This document shows, piece after piece, positions 53,266-62,446 of a DNA stretch of 64,000 nucleotides (the stretch's first letter is position 1; each line of letters opens with the position of its first letter). The translations under genes and the position numbers were made by a program. This stretch comes from Aphanomyces cochlioides. Taxonomy: Eukaryota; Oomycota; Saprolegniomycetes; Saprolegniales; Verrucalvaceae. Location of the stretch: the NCBI GenBank assembly GCA_019828595.1, contig JAHQRK010000006.1:1178001-1242000 (forward strand). Direction: 5' to 3'. The notes beneath the pieces were generated by a model. That model saw nothing but the letters and a program-made list of their open reading frames with translations, was not told the origin of the DNA and searched no databases.

Positions 53266-55476
53266 TCACACCTTGGTCCGCGGGAAAGCCGACCTCTCGA
53301 TGATCGACTGAAGTCGTGTAGCATAGGACCTGACTGTTTCATCCTCGTAGCGGACAGAGTCGTTCAGGAGGTCCGTGACCTTTTGACGCGAGGTCCGTAG
53401 ACAAAACGGGTCCTGGAACTCGGCTAGAACATCGGACCACGTCGCGCCTTGCTTGGTTTTGGCAAAGGAAATCCACCACTTGCGCAAGGAAGGCGGGGTC
53501 TTGTCCGAGCATAGCTTCAGGCCCAAGAGAGGGCGACGATCGTTATCGCTTAGTTGGCATCGGTCTGCTGTTTCCAAGAGTTGACGGATGAAGAACGCGC
53601 AATCATCTTGGTGGTCCGAGCTAGGGACAATGGTGAACTTAGTTGCTTGGCCAAGTTTCTTGTCTTGGTCCATAGCGTTGATGGATTCTTTGAGATCGTT
53701 CATGTTTGATGTGAGTCCGGCAGCTAGAGAAGCAATTCGTTCGTTGAGGTCACGAACTAGAGCAGGGACCTCGTTAGAATCGGAAGATGTAGGGACCGAG
53801 GTAGGTTCGGTCACTTGCTGAGTCTCCGGGGTCTGGGTCCGGAGTTCTTGTAGTTCTTGTTGGTGTCGATTGAGCTGTTCCTTCAGGGACAGTACTTGTT
53901 TCGTTAGTTGAGAGTTCTCCCGAGTGAGGTCCGAGACACAGGCGCTAAGGTGCTTGTTGGACTTGTCGAGTTCTTCAAGTAGGCGGCGAGTTTCGCTGAA
54001 TTCGGCTGGGACCCGTGTCTGGAAGTCGCTTTGGAGTAATCGGAGAGACTGGACCTCTTGTTGTAGTTGATGAAGCTCGGTCTGAAAGCGGTCTTCGTTA
54101 CAGAGAAGGCCGGACCGGAGTTGTTGGCAGACGGACGCTTGGTCTTGCAAGGACTGGCGCAAGTCGAGAATGGTTTCTGACAGTCTTTGGATAGCTGTTT
54201 CATGGGTCTCTCGTGGGACCGTTTCAGCCAAAGATTTTTGAATGTGTGAGATTTGTGAATCCGTATCGGACGGGGTCGTTTCGACAGTCAATCCCACTTG
54301 ATGGACTTGGTCCGTTACTTATTGGACTCTGTTGAGCAAGTCTTGTCGAGTAGAAGAGAGGCCCTGCTCCAGAGAAGAAAGGTCCTCCTCAAGGAGTTGG
54401 GTCCTGTTGGACGCAACTTCTACTGCAGAAGCCAATGAACCCAGGGCCGAGTTGGCCCCGCGTTGGTCCACTAGCATTTGGTTGAGTTGTAGTGAAACTG
54501 ATGTCTCCGCGTAACGGACAGAATCTTGGAGGTCCAAGACACGCTGTGAAAGATCCGAAACCGTTGGCAACAGGGCAAGTCCATGATCAATTTCAGATAT
54601 ATAGATGCGGTCCCCACGTCGTGTAAGCTGGTAGTCCTCACTAGAGGGAGGTCCGTAAGGAAGAGCATATTCAAGCGCAGGTACTTCAGAACTTGCAATT
54701 TGAGGCTGGGACTGATACTGATGTACCCCAGGGCTTGTAGACGACAAAGTCTGATGCGTCATGGCCGGAAGTTCAGGGCTCTGACGATTTGCATGGCTGC
54801 CAGGTCCAGCAGCAATCAAGCCAAGTTCATCGTGTTCAGGCAATGGGAGCAATTGAGGAATGGTACGTGCGCTTGTTGTTTCAGTCACCCTTCGAGACAC
54901 AACTGTAATGACGGTCCTGGTGATTGCACTCGAGGTTGTTGACAGAGTATCGGTTGAGTGTGAAAAAGGGACGATGCTCCCATCTTCAGGTGTGAAGGCA
55001 TCATCGAAATGCACATTGGTAGTAGACACAGGATCCCCATCGTATCGGACAAGGTCCTGTGTTGGAAAGGTAGAGTCGTCATAAGACTCCCAAAAAGGCA
55101 ATTCTTCGAGCGAGCTGCGAGGCTCGAGAGACAATTCGCTTCCCGAGTGGTCCGATGGTCCAGCCTCACTGGCATCCAGTGCCGGAGACGATACTAGGTC
55201 GGACTTGTTGTTGGACTCCATGTCTTCGTCGCTGTATTCGGCGGGCAGTTGTCGACTTCTCTTCTCGGGGTCTCGTTGTTCAGGCGAGTTAGCATGATGT
55301 AATCGGCGGTACTCAAGGTCCCGCTTTCGTAGCGTCGCTAAAGGCGACTCAGTGTAGGTAACAATGGCGGACTCAGTCACAGTGTTTGTTCGAGGTGGGT
55401 CCCTGTCAGAACCTGCAATAAAGACATCGGCATGATCGGGACCAAGGTTGAGGTCTTCTTGTCTTCGAGGATCCAT
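53266..55476 (-). pseudogene. LTR-retroelement gag, single internal stop
   Basis: One frame of about 736 codons from ATG 55476 to 53266, broken only by TAA at 54319-54321. The N-terminal half is Ser/Thr/Pro/acidic and disordered. The middle has two long coiled-coil regions. The C-terminal 130 residues form a Gag capsid-like region (Leu-Arg-Lys-Trp-Trp, Phe-Gln-Asp-Pro-Phe). No zinc knuckle, protease or reverse transcriptase follows, so the element is truncated downstream. It is not similar to the gag at 36558. Confidence 0.7.
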
Positions 55477-55835
55477 GCTTGCACGTTTTCAGGATCAAGT
55501 GGAGACTGCTTCTCCACCAAATTTGTGACGTGGGGGATGAGAGAGTCACAAATAATAAAGATGATCGACCGCAATCGAACACCAGGCAATCGTATTCTCG
55601 CTAGAAACTGAAGGACGCACAAGGTAGGATGACGACCTTGTTAGCACTTAAGGTGGAAATGAATTCTAATCTATACATGCATATGCAAGCTCGAGGACGA
55701 GCTGTAGAGGACGAGGAGTCCTTTCATGGAGGATGAGGGACCTTTCGCGGAGGACGGTCCCTAGAAGGTTACTCGAAGGGATGCGTGTCAATTAGGTGGT
55801 GACACGCTCATGACCGTCACAACAGTGTATTCATT
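55477..55835 (-). repeat. Probable LTR/leader of the gag-bearing retroelement
   Basis: The DNA upstream of the gag start up to the junction with the truncated Gly/Trp-rich gene. On the minus strand it starts near TGTTGTGACGG and contains GGTCC/GGACC-rich repeats. A second LTR to compare with is not in the window, so its exact limits are not known. Confidence 0.45.
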
Positions 55836-55845
55836 CCCAGCGTCC

Positions 55846-55998
55846 CTATTCCTTGGATTGATCTGCGTCGCCGCTCTCTTGGCGCAAATTGGCTTCCTTG
55901 GGCACAACAGCAGCTTCCCCATTGTTTGGCTCCGCCACAGCTTCCATCGCATTCGCCAAAGCGCAAGTCGCAAAGAGCACAGCAAGCGTTGTCTTCAT
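55846..55998 (-). pseudogene. Truncated copy of the secreted Gly/Trp-rich protein
   Basis: Signal peptide and acidic spacer are identical to 927-1080. The first Trp codon of the repeat has become TAG (55846-55848), and nine bases later the sequence leaves the duplication. Only about 50 residues could be made, without the repeat domain. Confidence 0.82.
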
Positions 55999-56101
55999 GG
56001 GCACTTGAACAATTCAAGAATGAACTCAAACAAGATTTTGTGTTGATGTGCGTCGTCAGCAAGACATTGATAGCTCTCGACATTCTCGCCAACTGAATCC
56101 A

Positions 56102-56448
56102 TCAATCCGCAAACTTGGAGACCTTGACCTGTGCTCTATCTGGATGGGAATTCGTCGGCTGACGACGTCTGAGGCTCAGCTTGCTCTGGCTACACAGACA
56201 CCCTTGGTTTTGGAGCACTTTCTTGGCAGCAGCAGCCTTCTTGGCCAACTCAAGCTCGAGCACAGTCTGCAGAACTTGAAAGGGCGTACACGGCTCGACA
56301 TTGCCGACCTTCTTGATGTATATAAAGCCTTCCTCCCCTCCATTGCGTCTCTCGTTGAAAGAGAAATCTCTTTCAAGGCTCGTAGCCCGACGACGGGATG
56401 CTTCTCAGTGATGCTTGCTTTCAGCTTAGCATTCTGCGCTCTAGTCAC
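56102..56448 (-). pseudogene. Possible decayed gene fragment, second copy
   Basis: Same sequence as 477-823 in reverse orientation, with the same frame change. The opposite-strand frame 56048-56482 is the alternative reading. No function recognised. Confidence 0.3.
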
Positions 56449-56560
56449 TGTTAAACCATCGCCAAGTCGCCGAGCGACGTGAGTGCATGAATTCCTTGTT
56501 GTTCAGATGAAAGATCCTTTCAATTACAGCCTTACGACCAAGTTCATCGAGCGATATCAA

Positions 56561-57103
56561 TTACGCTTGCGGTTGCTCTTGTGGTTCGGCTGGAGTGTCG
56601 GCTGGAGTGTCAGCAGGAGGTTCAGGAGCAGGGGGCTCTTCTGCAGGAGCTGGTGGAACTTGCGGCATGTACGGCATGGGCGTCGAGCAATCGTCAATAT
56701 TACAATCGCATTTCCAAGGTTGATAGTAACACGATGGGTATGCAATGCCATAAGCACCGCGGACACCAACAATGACGCCACCACGAAAGACAAATCGAGG
56801 GCGACGACGGAAACGGCGGCGAAAGCGACGAGGAAATCGGCGACGGCGGCGTGGAAATCGAAAAAAGCGGCGACCAGCACGACGACCAGCACGACGACCA
56901 GCACGACTGCGTACTCCTCTTCCACGTCCACGAGCTGCAAAAGATCGACGACGCTGCTCCATAAGCTCATCCGGAGTGTCGACCTCCAACATGTCATCTT
57001 TCTCAAGCACAAGCTCTCGCTCTCCAAGTGCGCCGTCGTGGGGATCGCCGTCCACGGCAAACGTGGTCGCTACAGCAAGCAAGATAGCCAAGACTATCTT
57101 CAT
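56561..57103 (-). CDS. Secreted Arg-rich protein (complete copy)
   Basis: 180 residues from the ATG at 57103; an upstream in-frame ATG at 57139 would bury the signal peptide. Residues 1-18 form a signal peptide, followed by an acidic segment of about 45 residues, three Ala-Gly-Arg-Arg repeats, a core of Arg with Phe/Pro (Arg-Arg-Arg-Phe-Pro-Arg-Arg type), a hydrophobic Val/Gly patch, a Cys-containing segment (Cys-Tyr...Lys-Cys-Asp-Cys) and a Pro/Glu/Ala-rich acidic tail. The acidic pro-like region before a very basic core resembles precursors of cationic peptides, but processing is speculative. The 3' two thirds are duplicated at 2-364. Confidence 0.75.
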   Translation of the reverse strand: MKIVLAILLAVATTFAVDGDPHDGALGERELVLEKDDMLEVDTPDELMEQRRRSFAARGRGRGVRSRAGRRAGRRAGRRFFRFPRRRRRFPRRFRRRFRRRPRFVFRGGVIVGVRGAYGIAYPSCYYQPWKCDCNIDDCSTPMPYMPQVPPAPAEEPPAPEPPADTPADTPAEPQEQPQA

Positions 57104-57403
57104 GCCAAGCTGGGGGAGAATTGCCAAATGTCTTGCCAATGCCCGGAAGGCGGAGATTGTTCAGGACCAACTTCTCAAAGCGTTGAAGCTTTCGATTCAA
57201 CCGACTCTGTGGAAACCACGACGGGAGGGGCTGGAAGAGCGCGTGGCAGCTCTGTCCAGAGTTCCATCCCAGTCGAGCTCTTCATCTTGTTGGACACACC
57301 ACGAGCAACAGAGTGACATGGACAACAGACGACCTTAGCGAGGGTCGATTCATTAGCCAGTTAACAATGTTGCAACTAATTGAATCAGCGGTGGAGATAC
57401 CCT

Positions 57404-57847
57404 TTAGAAGCCGCCGATGCCAGCACCAGCAGTCAACCGACCACGGCCGGAAAGAATGCCACCGCCGTCGATACGACCCGCGCCACTAATGCCAATATCG
57501 CGAGAAATACGACCACTGCCGTAAATGCTACCACCGCCGACAATGCCAGCGCCACCGACGATACCAGCGCCACCAATGTAGTCACCGCCGATTCCATGGC
57601 GACCGCGGTGGATGTCGTCAAAGAGAGGACGGCGCCAACCGTAACGACGTGGCAGACCACGGTCGCCAATTGAAATCTTGACACGAACGCGGTTTTCATC
57701 ATTCGCCGCCTCCTTCTCATCAACCGGTATAAACGCTTTGTCATCTTCTTGCGACGACGAGTCGACGCGGTCGTCGGTCAACGCTCGGGAGTCATCGGCG
57801 TATACCAAGGCAACAAGAGCCAACAACGCAAACGCAGCAGTCTTCAT
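57404..57847 (-). CDS. Secreted Gly/Ile-rich protein, copy A
   Basis: 147 residues from ATG 57847 (the frame extends to a GTG at 57853). Signal peptide 1-19, an acidic stretch, a short globular-looking basic segment (Arg-Val-Lys-Ile-Ser-Ile-Gly), then Gly-Gly-Ala-Gly-Ile-Val and Gly-Ser-Gly-Arg-Ile-Ser repeats to the C-terminus. The Ile/Ser/Gly spacing suggests a beta-structured glycine repeat. No enzyme domain. Duplicated with upstream DNA at 59341-59880. Confidence 0.75.
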   Translation of the reverse strand: MKTAAFALLALVALVYADDSRALTDDRVDSSSQEDDKAFIPVDEKEAANDENRVRVKISIGDRGLPRRYGWRRPLFDDIHRGRHGIGGDYIGGAGIVGGAGIVGGGSIYGSGRISRDIGISGAGRIDGGGILSGRGRLTAGAGIGGF

Positions 57848-57967
57848 GTTCACCGTGAATTCGCAAATGCCGTCTTGTCGCTACCAAGTTGGCTCCACCG
57901 AGTAGTCCATCAAGCGCTTCCTCGAGACGTTGACGAGACCTTTCGATCTTGAGCATTCCATCCAACT
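57428..57967. repeat. 540-bp direct repeat, copy A
   Basis: Matches 59341-59880 in the same orientation with an offset of 1913 and almost no differences. It spans most of the Gly/Ile-rich coding sequence and about 120 bases upstream, so the promoter-proximal DNA was copied too. Confidence 0.9.
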
Positions 57968-58244
57968 TGTCTGGAGGAACTGGCGGTTGTCGTCTCGTCG
58001 ATCTCAAGCATAAGAGGGACAATCGGGACATCTGCGGGGCGGAATCGCTCGAGGAATGGCCGATCGTTCACGATAGAGGCTGCTTGTACGGCCAGCATCT
58101 CGCCATCGAGAAGATTTCACCCGACTTGGTTGTCCAGGAACAGGCAACGAAGTCTCGGTCACATATTTACCAAGTTATCACAGGAAGAGACTCTGCATGT
58201 CATCCACGAGTGTTTCTACTACATGTTCCGTGTAGTCGAGCAAG
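57968..58244. other. Spacer between two secreted-protein genes
   Basis: About 280 bases. A + strand frame (57949 onward) reads like protein for some 70 codons but continues into the antisense of the Lys-repeat gene. I cannot assign it. Confidence 0.3.
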
Positions 58245-58889
58245 TTATTGGCACTTGCTCTGGTCACGAGTTGGGTTATTGGGATCGCAGCCCTGGTCGG
58301 TTGTGGTATCATCAGGCGTGATATCGGCGCCGCCATCACCGCCAGCCAAACGCTTTCCAATCTTACGAGCCAGGCTCTTCCCAGCGCGACGAATTGCTCG
58401 TTTCGCCGTGCGCTTGGCAACTCGCTTCACAGTGCCTTTCACAGTGCCCTTGACGCCGCCCTTGATAGCCCCCTTCGCTGCGCCCTTCACAGTGCCTCGA
58501 ACGGCACCCTTGACAGCGCCTTTCGTAATTCCCTTGGCGGCGCCTTTCGCAATGCCCTTAGCGGCGCCTTTCGCAATGCCCTTGGCGGCGCCTTTCGCAA
58601 TGCCCTTAGCTGCACCTTTGGCAATGCCCTTGGCGGCGCCTTTAGCGACCCCTTTCGCAATGCCCTTGGCAGCACCTTTAGCAATACCTTTGGCGAGCGC
58701 ACGGCCACCAACACGAGCAGCAATACGCAACAGAGTGCCAAACAGCTCCTTCGATTCGTAGTCGAGCTGGTCAACAAAGTCATCCTGCAACAAAAATTCA
58801 TACGATGGGTCGAGATGCAATTCCGCAGGCAACTCGTCGGCGTTCACAACCGCCACGACCGCGAGGACAATCACCGATGCAATCTTCAT
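58245..58889 (-). CDS. Secreted Lys/Ala/Gly heptad-like repeat protein (KGxAKG)
   Basis: 214 residues from ATG 58889. Signal peptide 1-17, an acidic segment of about 35 residues, then about 15 tandem repeats of Ala-Lys-Gly-Ile-Ala-Lys-Gly-Ala drifting into Val-Lys-Gly-Thr-Val-Lys and Lys-Arg units, and an acidic Asp/Thr-rich tail with Cys. One Lys every fourth residue with small residues between gives a cationic helix with a glycine-zipper face, a pattern seen in membrane-active peptides. The acidic flanks could mask it before processing. No database family is recognised. Paralogous in design to the gene at 60039-60590. Confidence 0.75.
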   Translation of the reverse strand: MKIASVIVLAVVAVVNADELPAELHLDPSYEFLLQDDFVDQLDYESKELFGTLLRIAARVGGRALAKGIAKGAAKGIAKGVAKGAAKGIAKGAAKGIAKGAAKGIAKGAAKGIAKGAAKGITKGAVKGAVRGTVKGAAKGAIKGGVKGTVKGTVKRVAKRTAKRAIRRAGKSLARKIGKRLAGGDGGADITPDDTTTDQGCDPNNPTRDQSKCQ

Positions 58890-59280
58890 GGTTGCCACAC
58901 AGCAAGTTCCAAAATGAAGACAACTCGTAGAAGGAATAAGGGGGGGCGGGGCTGTTCTATTCAACGAACCAAACGTTTCGTCTCACTCTGCTGGATTCAA
59001 GCAATGTTTACGCACTAGTGGCTGACAGGTTTCGACGACAGTTGGGCTGACAAGACCATCGTCCTTGCCAATCTTTAGCAGTCGGCATCAAAATCAAGAG
59101 CAGCCCCTAGAAAATCCCCCACGATCTCCCTCAATCCCCCAATCCCCCCTCGATCCCCCCTCGGTCGACGATGTTGTGTTCGCTCAAGAAATGTCGGAGG
59201 CCAGCTTTCTCGCCGATGAAGGCTTATCGGCTTACTTTAAAGTACTTTCGACCAAGTTATGCGAAATGCTTTCATCAAAG
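58890..59280. other. Spacer upstream of the Lys-repeat gene
   Basis: About 390 bases, with a C/T-rich stretch (CCCCCAATCCCCCCTCGATCC and related, 59115-59165) that on the minus strand is a G-rich run. No gene recognised apart from a short + frame at 59171-59437. Confidence 0.4.
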
Positions 59281-59760
59281 TCACCGAGAGAGCTTCGAGA
59301 ACTCAGTGTATTCATTTGTTAACAGGGGAATATCAGCACGAGCAGTCAACCGACCACGGCCGGAAAGAAAGCCACCGCCGTCGATACGACCCGCGCCACT
59401 AATGCCAATATCGCGAGAAATACGACCACTGCCGTAAATGCTACCACCGCCGACAATGCCAGCGCCACCGACGATACCAGCGCCACCAATGTAGTCACCG
59501 CCGATTCCATGGCGACCGCGGTGGATGTCGTCAAAGAGAGGACGGCGCCAACCGTAACGACGTGGCAGACCACGGTCGCCAATTGAAATCTTGACACGAA
59601 CGCGGTTTTCATCATTCGCCGCCTCCTTCTCATCAACCGGTATAAACGCTTTGTCATCTTCTTGCGACGACGAGTCGACGCGGTCGTCGGTCAACGCTCG
59701 GGAGTCATCGGCGTATACCAAGGCAACAAGAGCCAACAACGCAAACGCAGCAGTCTTCAT
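59281..59760 (-). CDS. Secreted Gly/Ile-rich protein, copy B (altered C-terminus)
   Basis: 159 residues from ATG 59760. Identical to copy A (57404-57847) except for one Ile-to-Phe change through Gly-Arg-Gly-Arg-Leu-Thr-Ala; the duplication then ends and the frame runs 19 codons into unrelated DNA, replacing the final Gly-Ala-Gly-Ile-Gly-Gly-Phe. It has the same signal peptide and upstream DNA, so it may be expressed and secreted. Confidence 0.68.
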   Translation of the reverse strand: MKTAAFALLALVALVYADDSRALTDDRVDSSSQEDDKAFIPVDEKEAANDENRVRVKISIGDRGLPRRYGWRRPLFDDIHRGRHGIGGDYIGGAGIVGGAGIVGGGSIYGSGRISRDIGISGAGRIDGGGFLSGRGRLTARADIPLLTNEYTEFSKLSR

Positions 59761-59880
59761 GTTCACCGTGAATTCGCAAATGCCGTCTTGTCGCTACCAA
59801 GTTGGCTCCACCGAGTAGTCCATCAAGCGCTTCCTCGAGACGTTGACGAGACCTTTCGATCTTGAGCATTCCATCCAACT
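59341..59880. repeat. 540-bp direct repeat, copy B
   Basis: See copy A at 57428-57967. The breakpoints are AGCAGTCAACCG at one end and CCATCCAACT at the other. Confidence 0.9.
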
Positions 59881-60038
59881 GACATGAGTCCAAAGGATCG
59901 TAGTTTATCGAGCGCCATCAGGACAACACATGACCTTCATGTTTGTCGCGTGACACCAACTTAAGGACAACGTTTGGGAAATCCTTTAGAGAAATAATTC
60001 ACTCGAATGCAGCCTGCTCTTCACTCGACAGTGTTGGC

Positions 60039-60590
60039 TCATTGCTTGCAATCGCGCTGGCCTTTCTTGCATCGACGACTCGCGTCTCCATTTTGATCAG
60101 GGCGAGAGAGCTGCTTTCCGACGGCACGGCCACCGCGACGCGCTGCTCCTTTGACGACTCGCCGTCCAACTTTCGAGGCTGCACGTTTGGCTGGTCGTTT
60201 GATAATTCTCTTGGGACCGCCTCTGGCCTTGCCACGTACAACGCGCTTGCCAACAGCCTTGGCTAGACGCTTGCCTGCACCTCGGGCAATGCCTTTGGCG
60301 GCACGTCGAGCAATTCCCTTGGCAGCTCCTCTCGCAATCCCCTTGGCAGCAAGTTTAGCCACGCCTTTGACCGCAGCTTTGGCAATAATAGGAACAGCAA
60401 CTCGAGCAGCAAGACCAACAAGAGCTCCAATAAACTCGGGCGATTCTCGATGTTCCAACGCAAGTTCTTCACTCGTTACCAGCATCGCGCCAGGCGATGA
60501 AGCCACCACGACCGCCTCGGCTTGGACGGGGAATTCATGGGGACTTGAGAGGTGAAACAACGCAAAGACGACGATTGTTTCCAACTTCAT
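60039..60590 (-). CDS. Secreted Lys/Arg/Ala/Gly repeat protein
   Basis: 183 residues from ATG 60590 (the frame is open to 60755 but the signal peptide starts here). Signal peptide about 1-23, an acidic linker, a small hydrophobic helix (Ala-Arg-Val-Ala-Val-Pro-Ile-Ile), then repeats of Lys-Gly-Ile-Ala-Arg-Gly-Ala-Ala and Arg/Lys-rich units to a Cys-containing basic end. Same design as 58245-58889 but richer in Arg. Possibly a cationic surface or antimicrobial-type protein; no recognised domain. Confidence 0.72.
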   Translation of the reverse strand: MKLETIVVFALFHLSSPHEFPVQAEAVVVASSPGAMLVTSEELALEHRESPEFIGALVGLAARVAVPIIAKAAVKGVAKLAAKGIARGAAKGIARRAAKGIARGAGKRLAKAVGKRVVRGKARGGPKRIIKRPAKRAASKVGRRVVKGAARRGGRAVGKQLSRPDQNGDASRRCKKGQRDCKQ

Positions 60591-60706
60591 CCGTCGAGGG
60601 AATTTCGAAAATGGAGTTTGATAGCATGCCAAGACGACAATTCTGCACAACTGACCACCGTCCATTCCAAAGTTGACAAGGCTGTCGATATATTTTTTCA
60701 CCAGGA

Positions 60707-62446
60707 TTACTGACTCGACTCTCGCTCGAGGACTTGCTTGGCAATGGGCGCCCACATCTTGGCATGGGACATTGGATATCGCAGCGCGTTGCTGAGGCCA
60801 CGAAGAAGAATCGAGACGCGAGAGGCCATGACAAAGTCGTCGCCTTGCGCGACGACTGGATCCCGCGCTTCGAGGGATTCAAAGAAGAGCTGAATGTTGA
60901 GTCCATTCGTGATCGACTTGTCGTCGCGATCAAACCCAATGCGTAGCCTTGCCTCCGTGACAGCAGGATCCATGTACTTTGAGCGGAAACCCATGTCGAA
61001 TGCGCGTTGAGCGATTTCTTCCGTCGTTCCTTCGGCCAACGTGATGATGGCGCGCGCCATTTGAAGCCGCTGCTCTTTTGGCAAATGCTTGACTTGGCCA
61101 TAGTCGATCAAACCAATGCGACCGTCGTCCAAGAGCATAATATTCCCAGGGTGGGGATCTCCATTGAAGCAGCCATCGACGAGGATTTCATGGCCATGGA
61201 CTTCGACGACAAGGCGCAGAATCTCTGGCAAATTGAGGAGATGATCCTCTGGCTGGTCCACGTCGTCCGTCGCTGCTGCAGCTCGTGGGTAGACCCAGCC
61301 GAGGGAATAATCGTAGAGGGCATGCTTGAATTTCGTCCAGGAACTGCGAGCATGGAGGAGTGCTTTGTAGCGTCGGAGATCTTCTTCAGACGGTCCCGTG
61401 CGGAGCTCTAAGCCTTGTGCATTGCGCTTCTCGTCTTCTTTTTCCTGGGCGGCACGAAGCGCTTCGACAGTCGTGTGGCGTTCCCTCGCGATCGTTTCAA
61501 AATGCTCGTTGATGCCGTCGATGAGCGTCTTTCCTTTCAAGTACTCCATCACGAGCACGTCCTTGGTACATAATTCTTTGTACGGCTGTGGCACGACGAA
61601 GCGATCGCGGAATGGACTGCGCTCGATGTTACCGCGGACTTCGCTCAAGTTGTCGGCTTCGCGGCGGTAGTCAAATTCCGTCATGAACTGCTTTTCAATT
61701 TCATTCAGTTGCGGCATGTGCGCAGGCTGAGCGACCGAGCAGAACGTCTTGATCGTCGTGATGTCGTTGCGGAAATGCTTTTCCGCGTCGGGGAATTGAA
61801 TTTTCACCACGACGGTCGTGCCATCCAGGAGCTCAGCTTTGTGCGCTTGGCCGATGGACGCGGTGCCGAGAGGCTTTGGATCGATGGAGCGAAAGACGGA
61901 AGAGAACGGCTTGCCGTACGACGCCTCAAGGATGGCGATAATTTCCTCGATGGGTTTCGAAGGAGCGTCGTTTTGGAGTTTCTTGGCTCGATCGAGGTAT
62001 TGTTTCGGCACAAAGTCGTCGCGCGTCGAGCCAATTTGCGCGATCTTGATGTAGAAGCCCTTGAGTGTCAAGATGACGTCGAAGATTTCATGCGAGTACT
62101 TGTCGTGGAGTGCGTTGTAGTATTCGTCATGGTCATCCTCTGGGAGTTTGAGGATATCTTCGAGAAACACCTGCGTCGTGCGGTAGTGAATATACGCAGG
62201 CACGGCTTTGGCATAGAAGTACGCTGAGCGTCGAAAGCCTTCGTCCGTCTGCATGCGGTAATAAATCGCGCCGCCAGCGACACCCGCCGTGACGAGTGTG
62301 CCTTGTCCCAACCGTTTCCAAAACGACGCCGTGGTGCGTCGAGCTGCAGGACGCTCTGCAGCGGCGGTAGAGCTAACATTCCGACTAGAATGCTTCACGA
62401 TGGACGATCTCGCAGCACGGCGCAGCGATGCCAACATGACGACCAC
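60707..62446 (-). CDS. ABC1/ADCK-family atypical kinase (copy 2)
   Basis: 579 residues, no intron. It is collinear with copy 1 at 22880-24595 along the whole length. N-terminus basic with Ser/Arg (mitochondrial presequence likely), then Tyr-Ile-Lys-Ile-Ala-Gln-Ile-Gly-Ser-Thr-Arg, Thr-Ala-Ser-Ile-Gly-Gln-Ala-His, Val-Val-Lys-Ile-Gln, Glu-Phe-Asp-Tyr-Arg-Arg-Glu-Ala-Asp-Asn, Gly-Asp-Pro-His-Pro-Gly-Asn and Asp-Tyr-Gly-Gln-Val-Lys. All kinase-like motifs are kept, so both copies are probably active, with subfamily roles unknown. It lies 116 bp downstream of the Lys/Arg-repeat gene's start. Confidence 0.9.
   Translation of the reverse strand: MVVMLASLRRAARSSIVKHSSRNVSSTAAAERPAARRTTASFWKRLGQGTLVTAGVAGGAIYYRMQTDEGFRRSAYFYAKAVPAYIHYRTTQVFLEDILKLPEDDHDEYYNALHDKYSHEIFDVILTLKGFYIKIAQIGSTRDDFVPKQYLDRAKKLQNDAPSKPIEEIIAILEASYGKPFSSVFRSIDPKPLGTASIGQAHKAELLDGTTVVVKIQFPDAEKHFRNDITTIKTFCSVAQPAHMPQLNEIEKQFMTEFDYRREADNLSEVRGNIERSPFRDRFVVPQPYKELCTKDVLVMEYLKGKTLIDGINEHFETIARERHTTVEALRAAQEKEDEKRNAQGLELRTGPSEEDLRRYKALLHARSSWTKFKHALYDYSLGWVYPRAAAATDDVDQPEDHLLNLPEILRLVVEVHGHEILVDGCFNGDPHPGNIMLLDDGRIGLIDYGQVKHLPKEQRLQMARAIITLAEGTTEEIAQRAFDMGFRSKYMDPAVTEARLRIGFDRDDKSITNGLNIQLFFESLEARDPVVAQGDDFVMASRVSILLRGLSNALRYPMSHAKMWAPIAKQVLERESSQ

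Larger units (their letters stand above)
55836..56912. repeat. Right arm of the inverted duplication
   Basis: Reverse complement of 1-1089, nearly identical. It carries the truncated Gly/Trp-rich gene, the ambiguous fragment and the 3' part of the Arg-rich gene. At 55836 it stops at retroelement sequence, which indicates that the retroelement insertion (or a linked deletion) cut this arm. Confidence 0.9.

Noticed and set aside
57949..58761. 271-codon + strand frame
   Set aside because: Two thirds are antisense to the Lys/Ala/Gly repeat gene; only the first part looks protein-like and has no recognised similarity.
58248..59018. 256-codon + strand frame over the Lys-repeat gene
   Set aside because: Antisense shadow of the repetitive codons.
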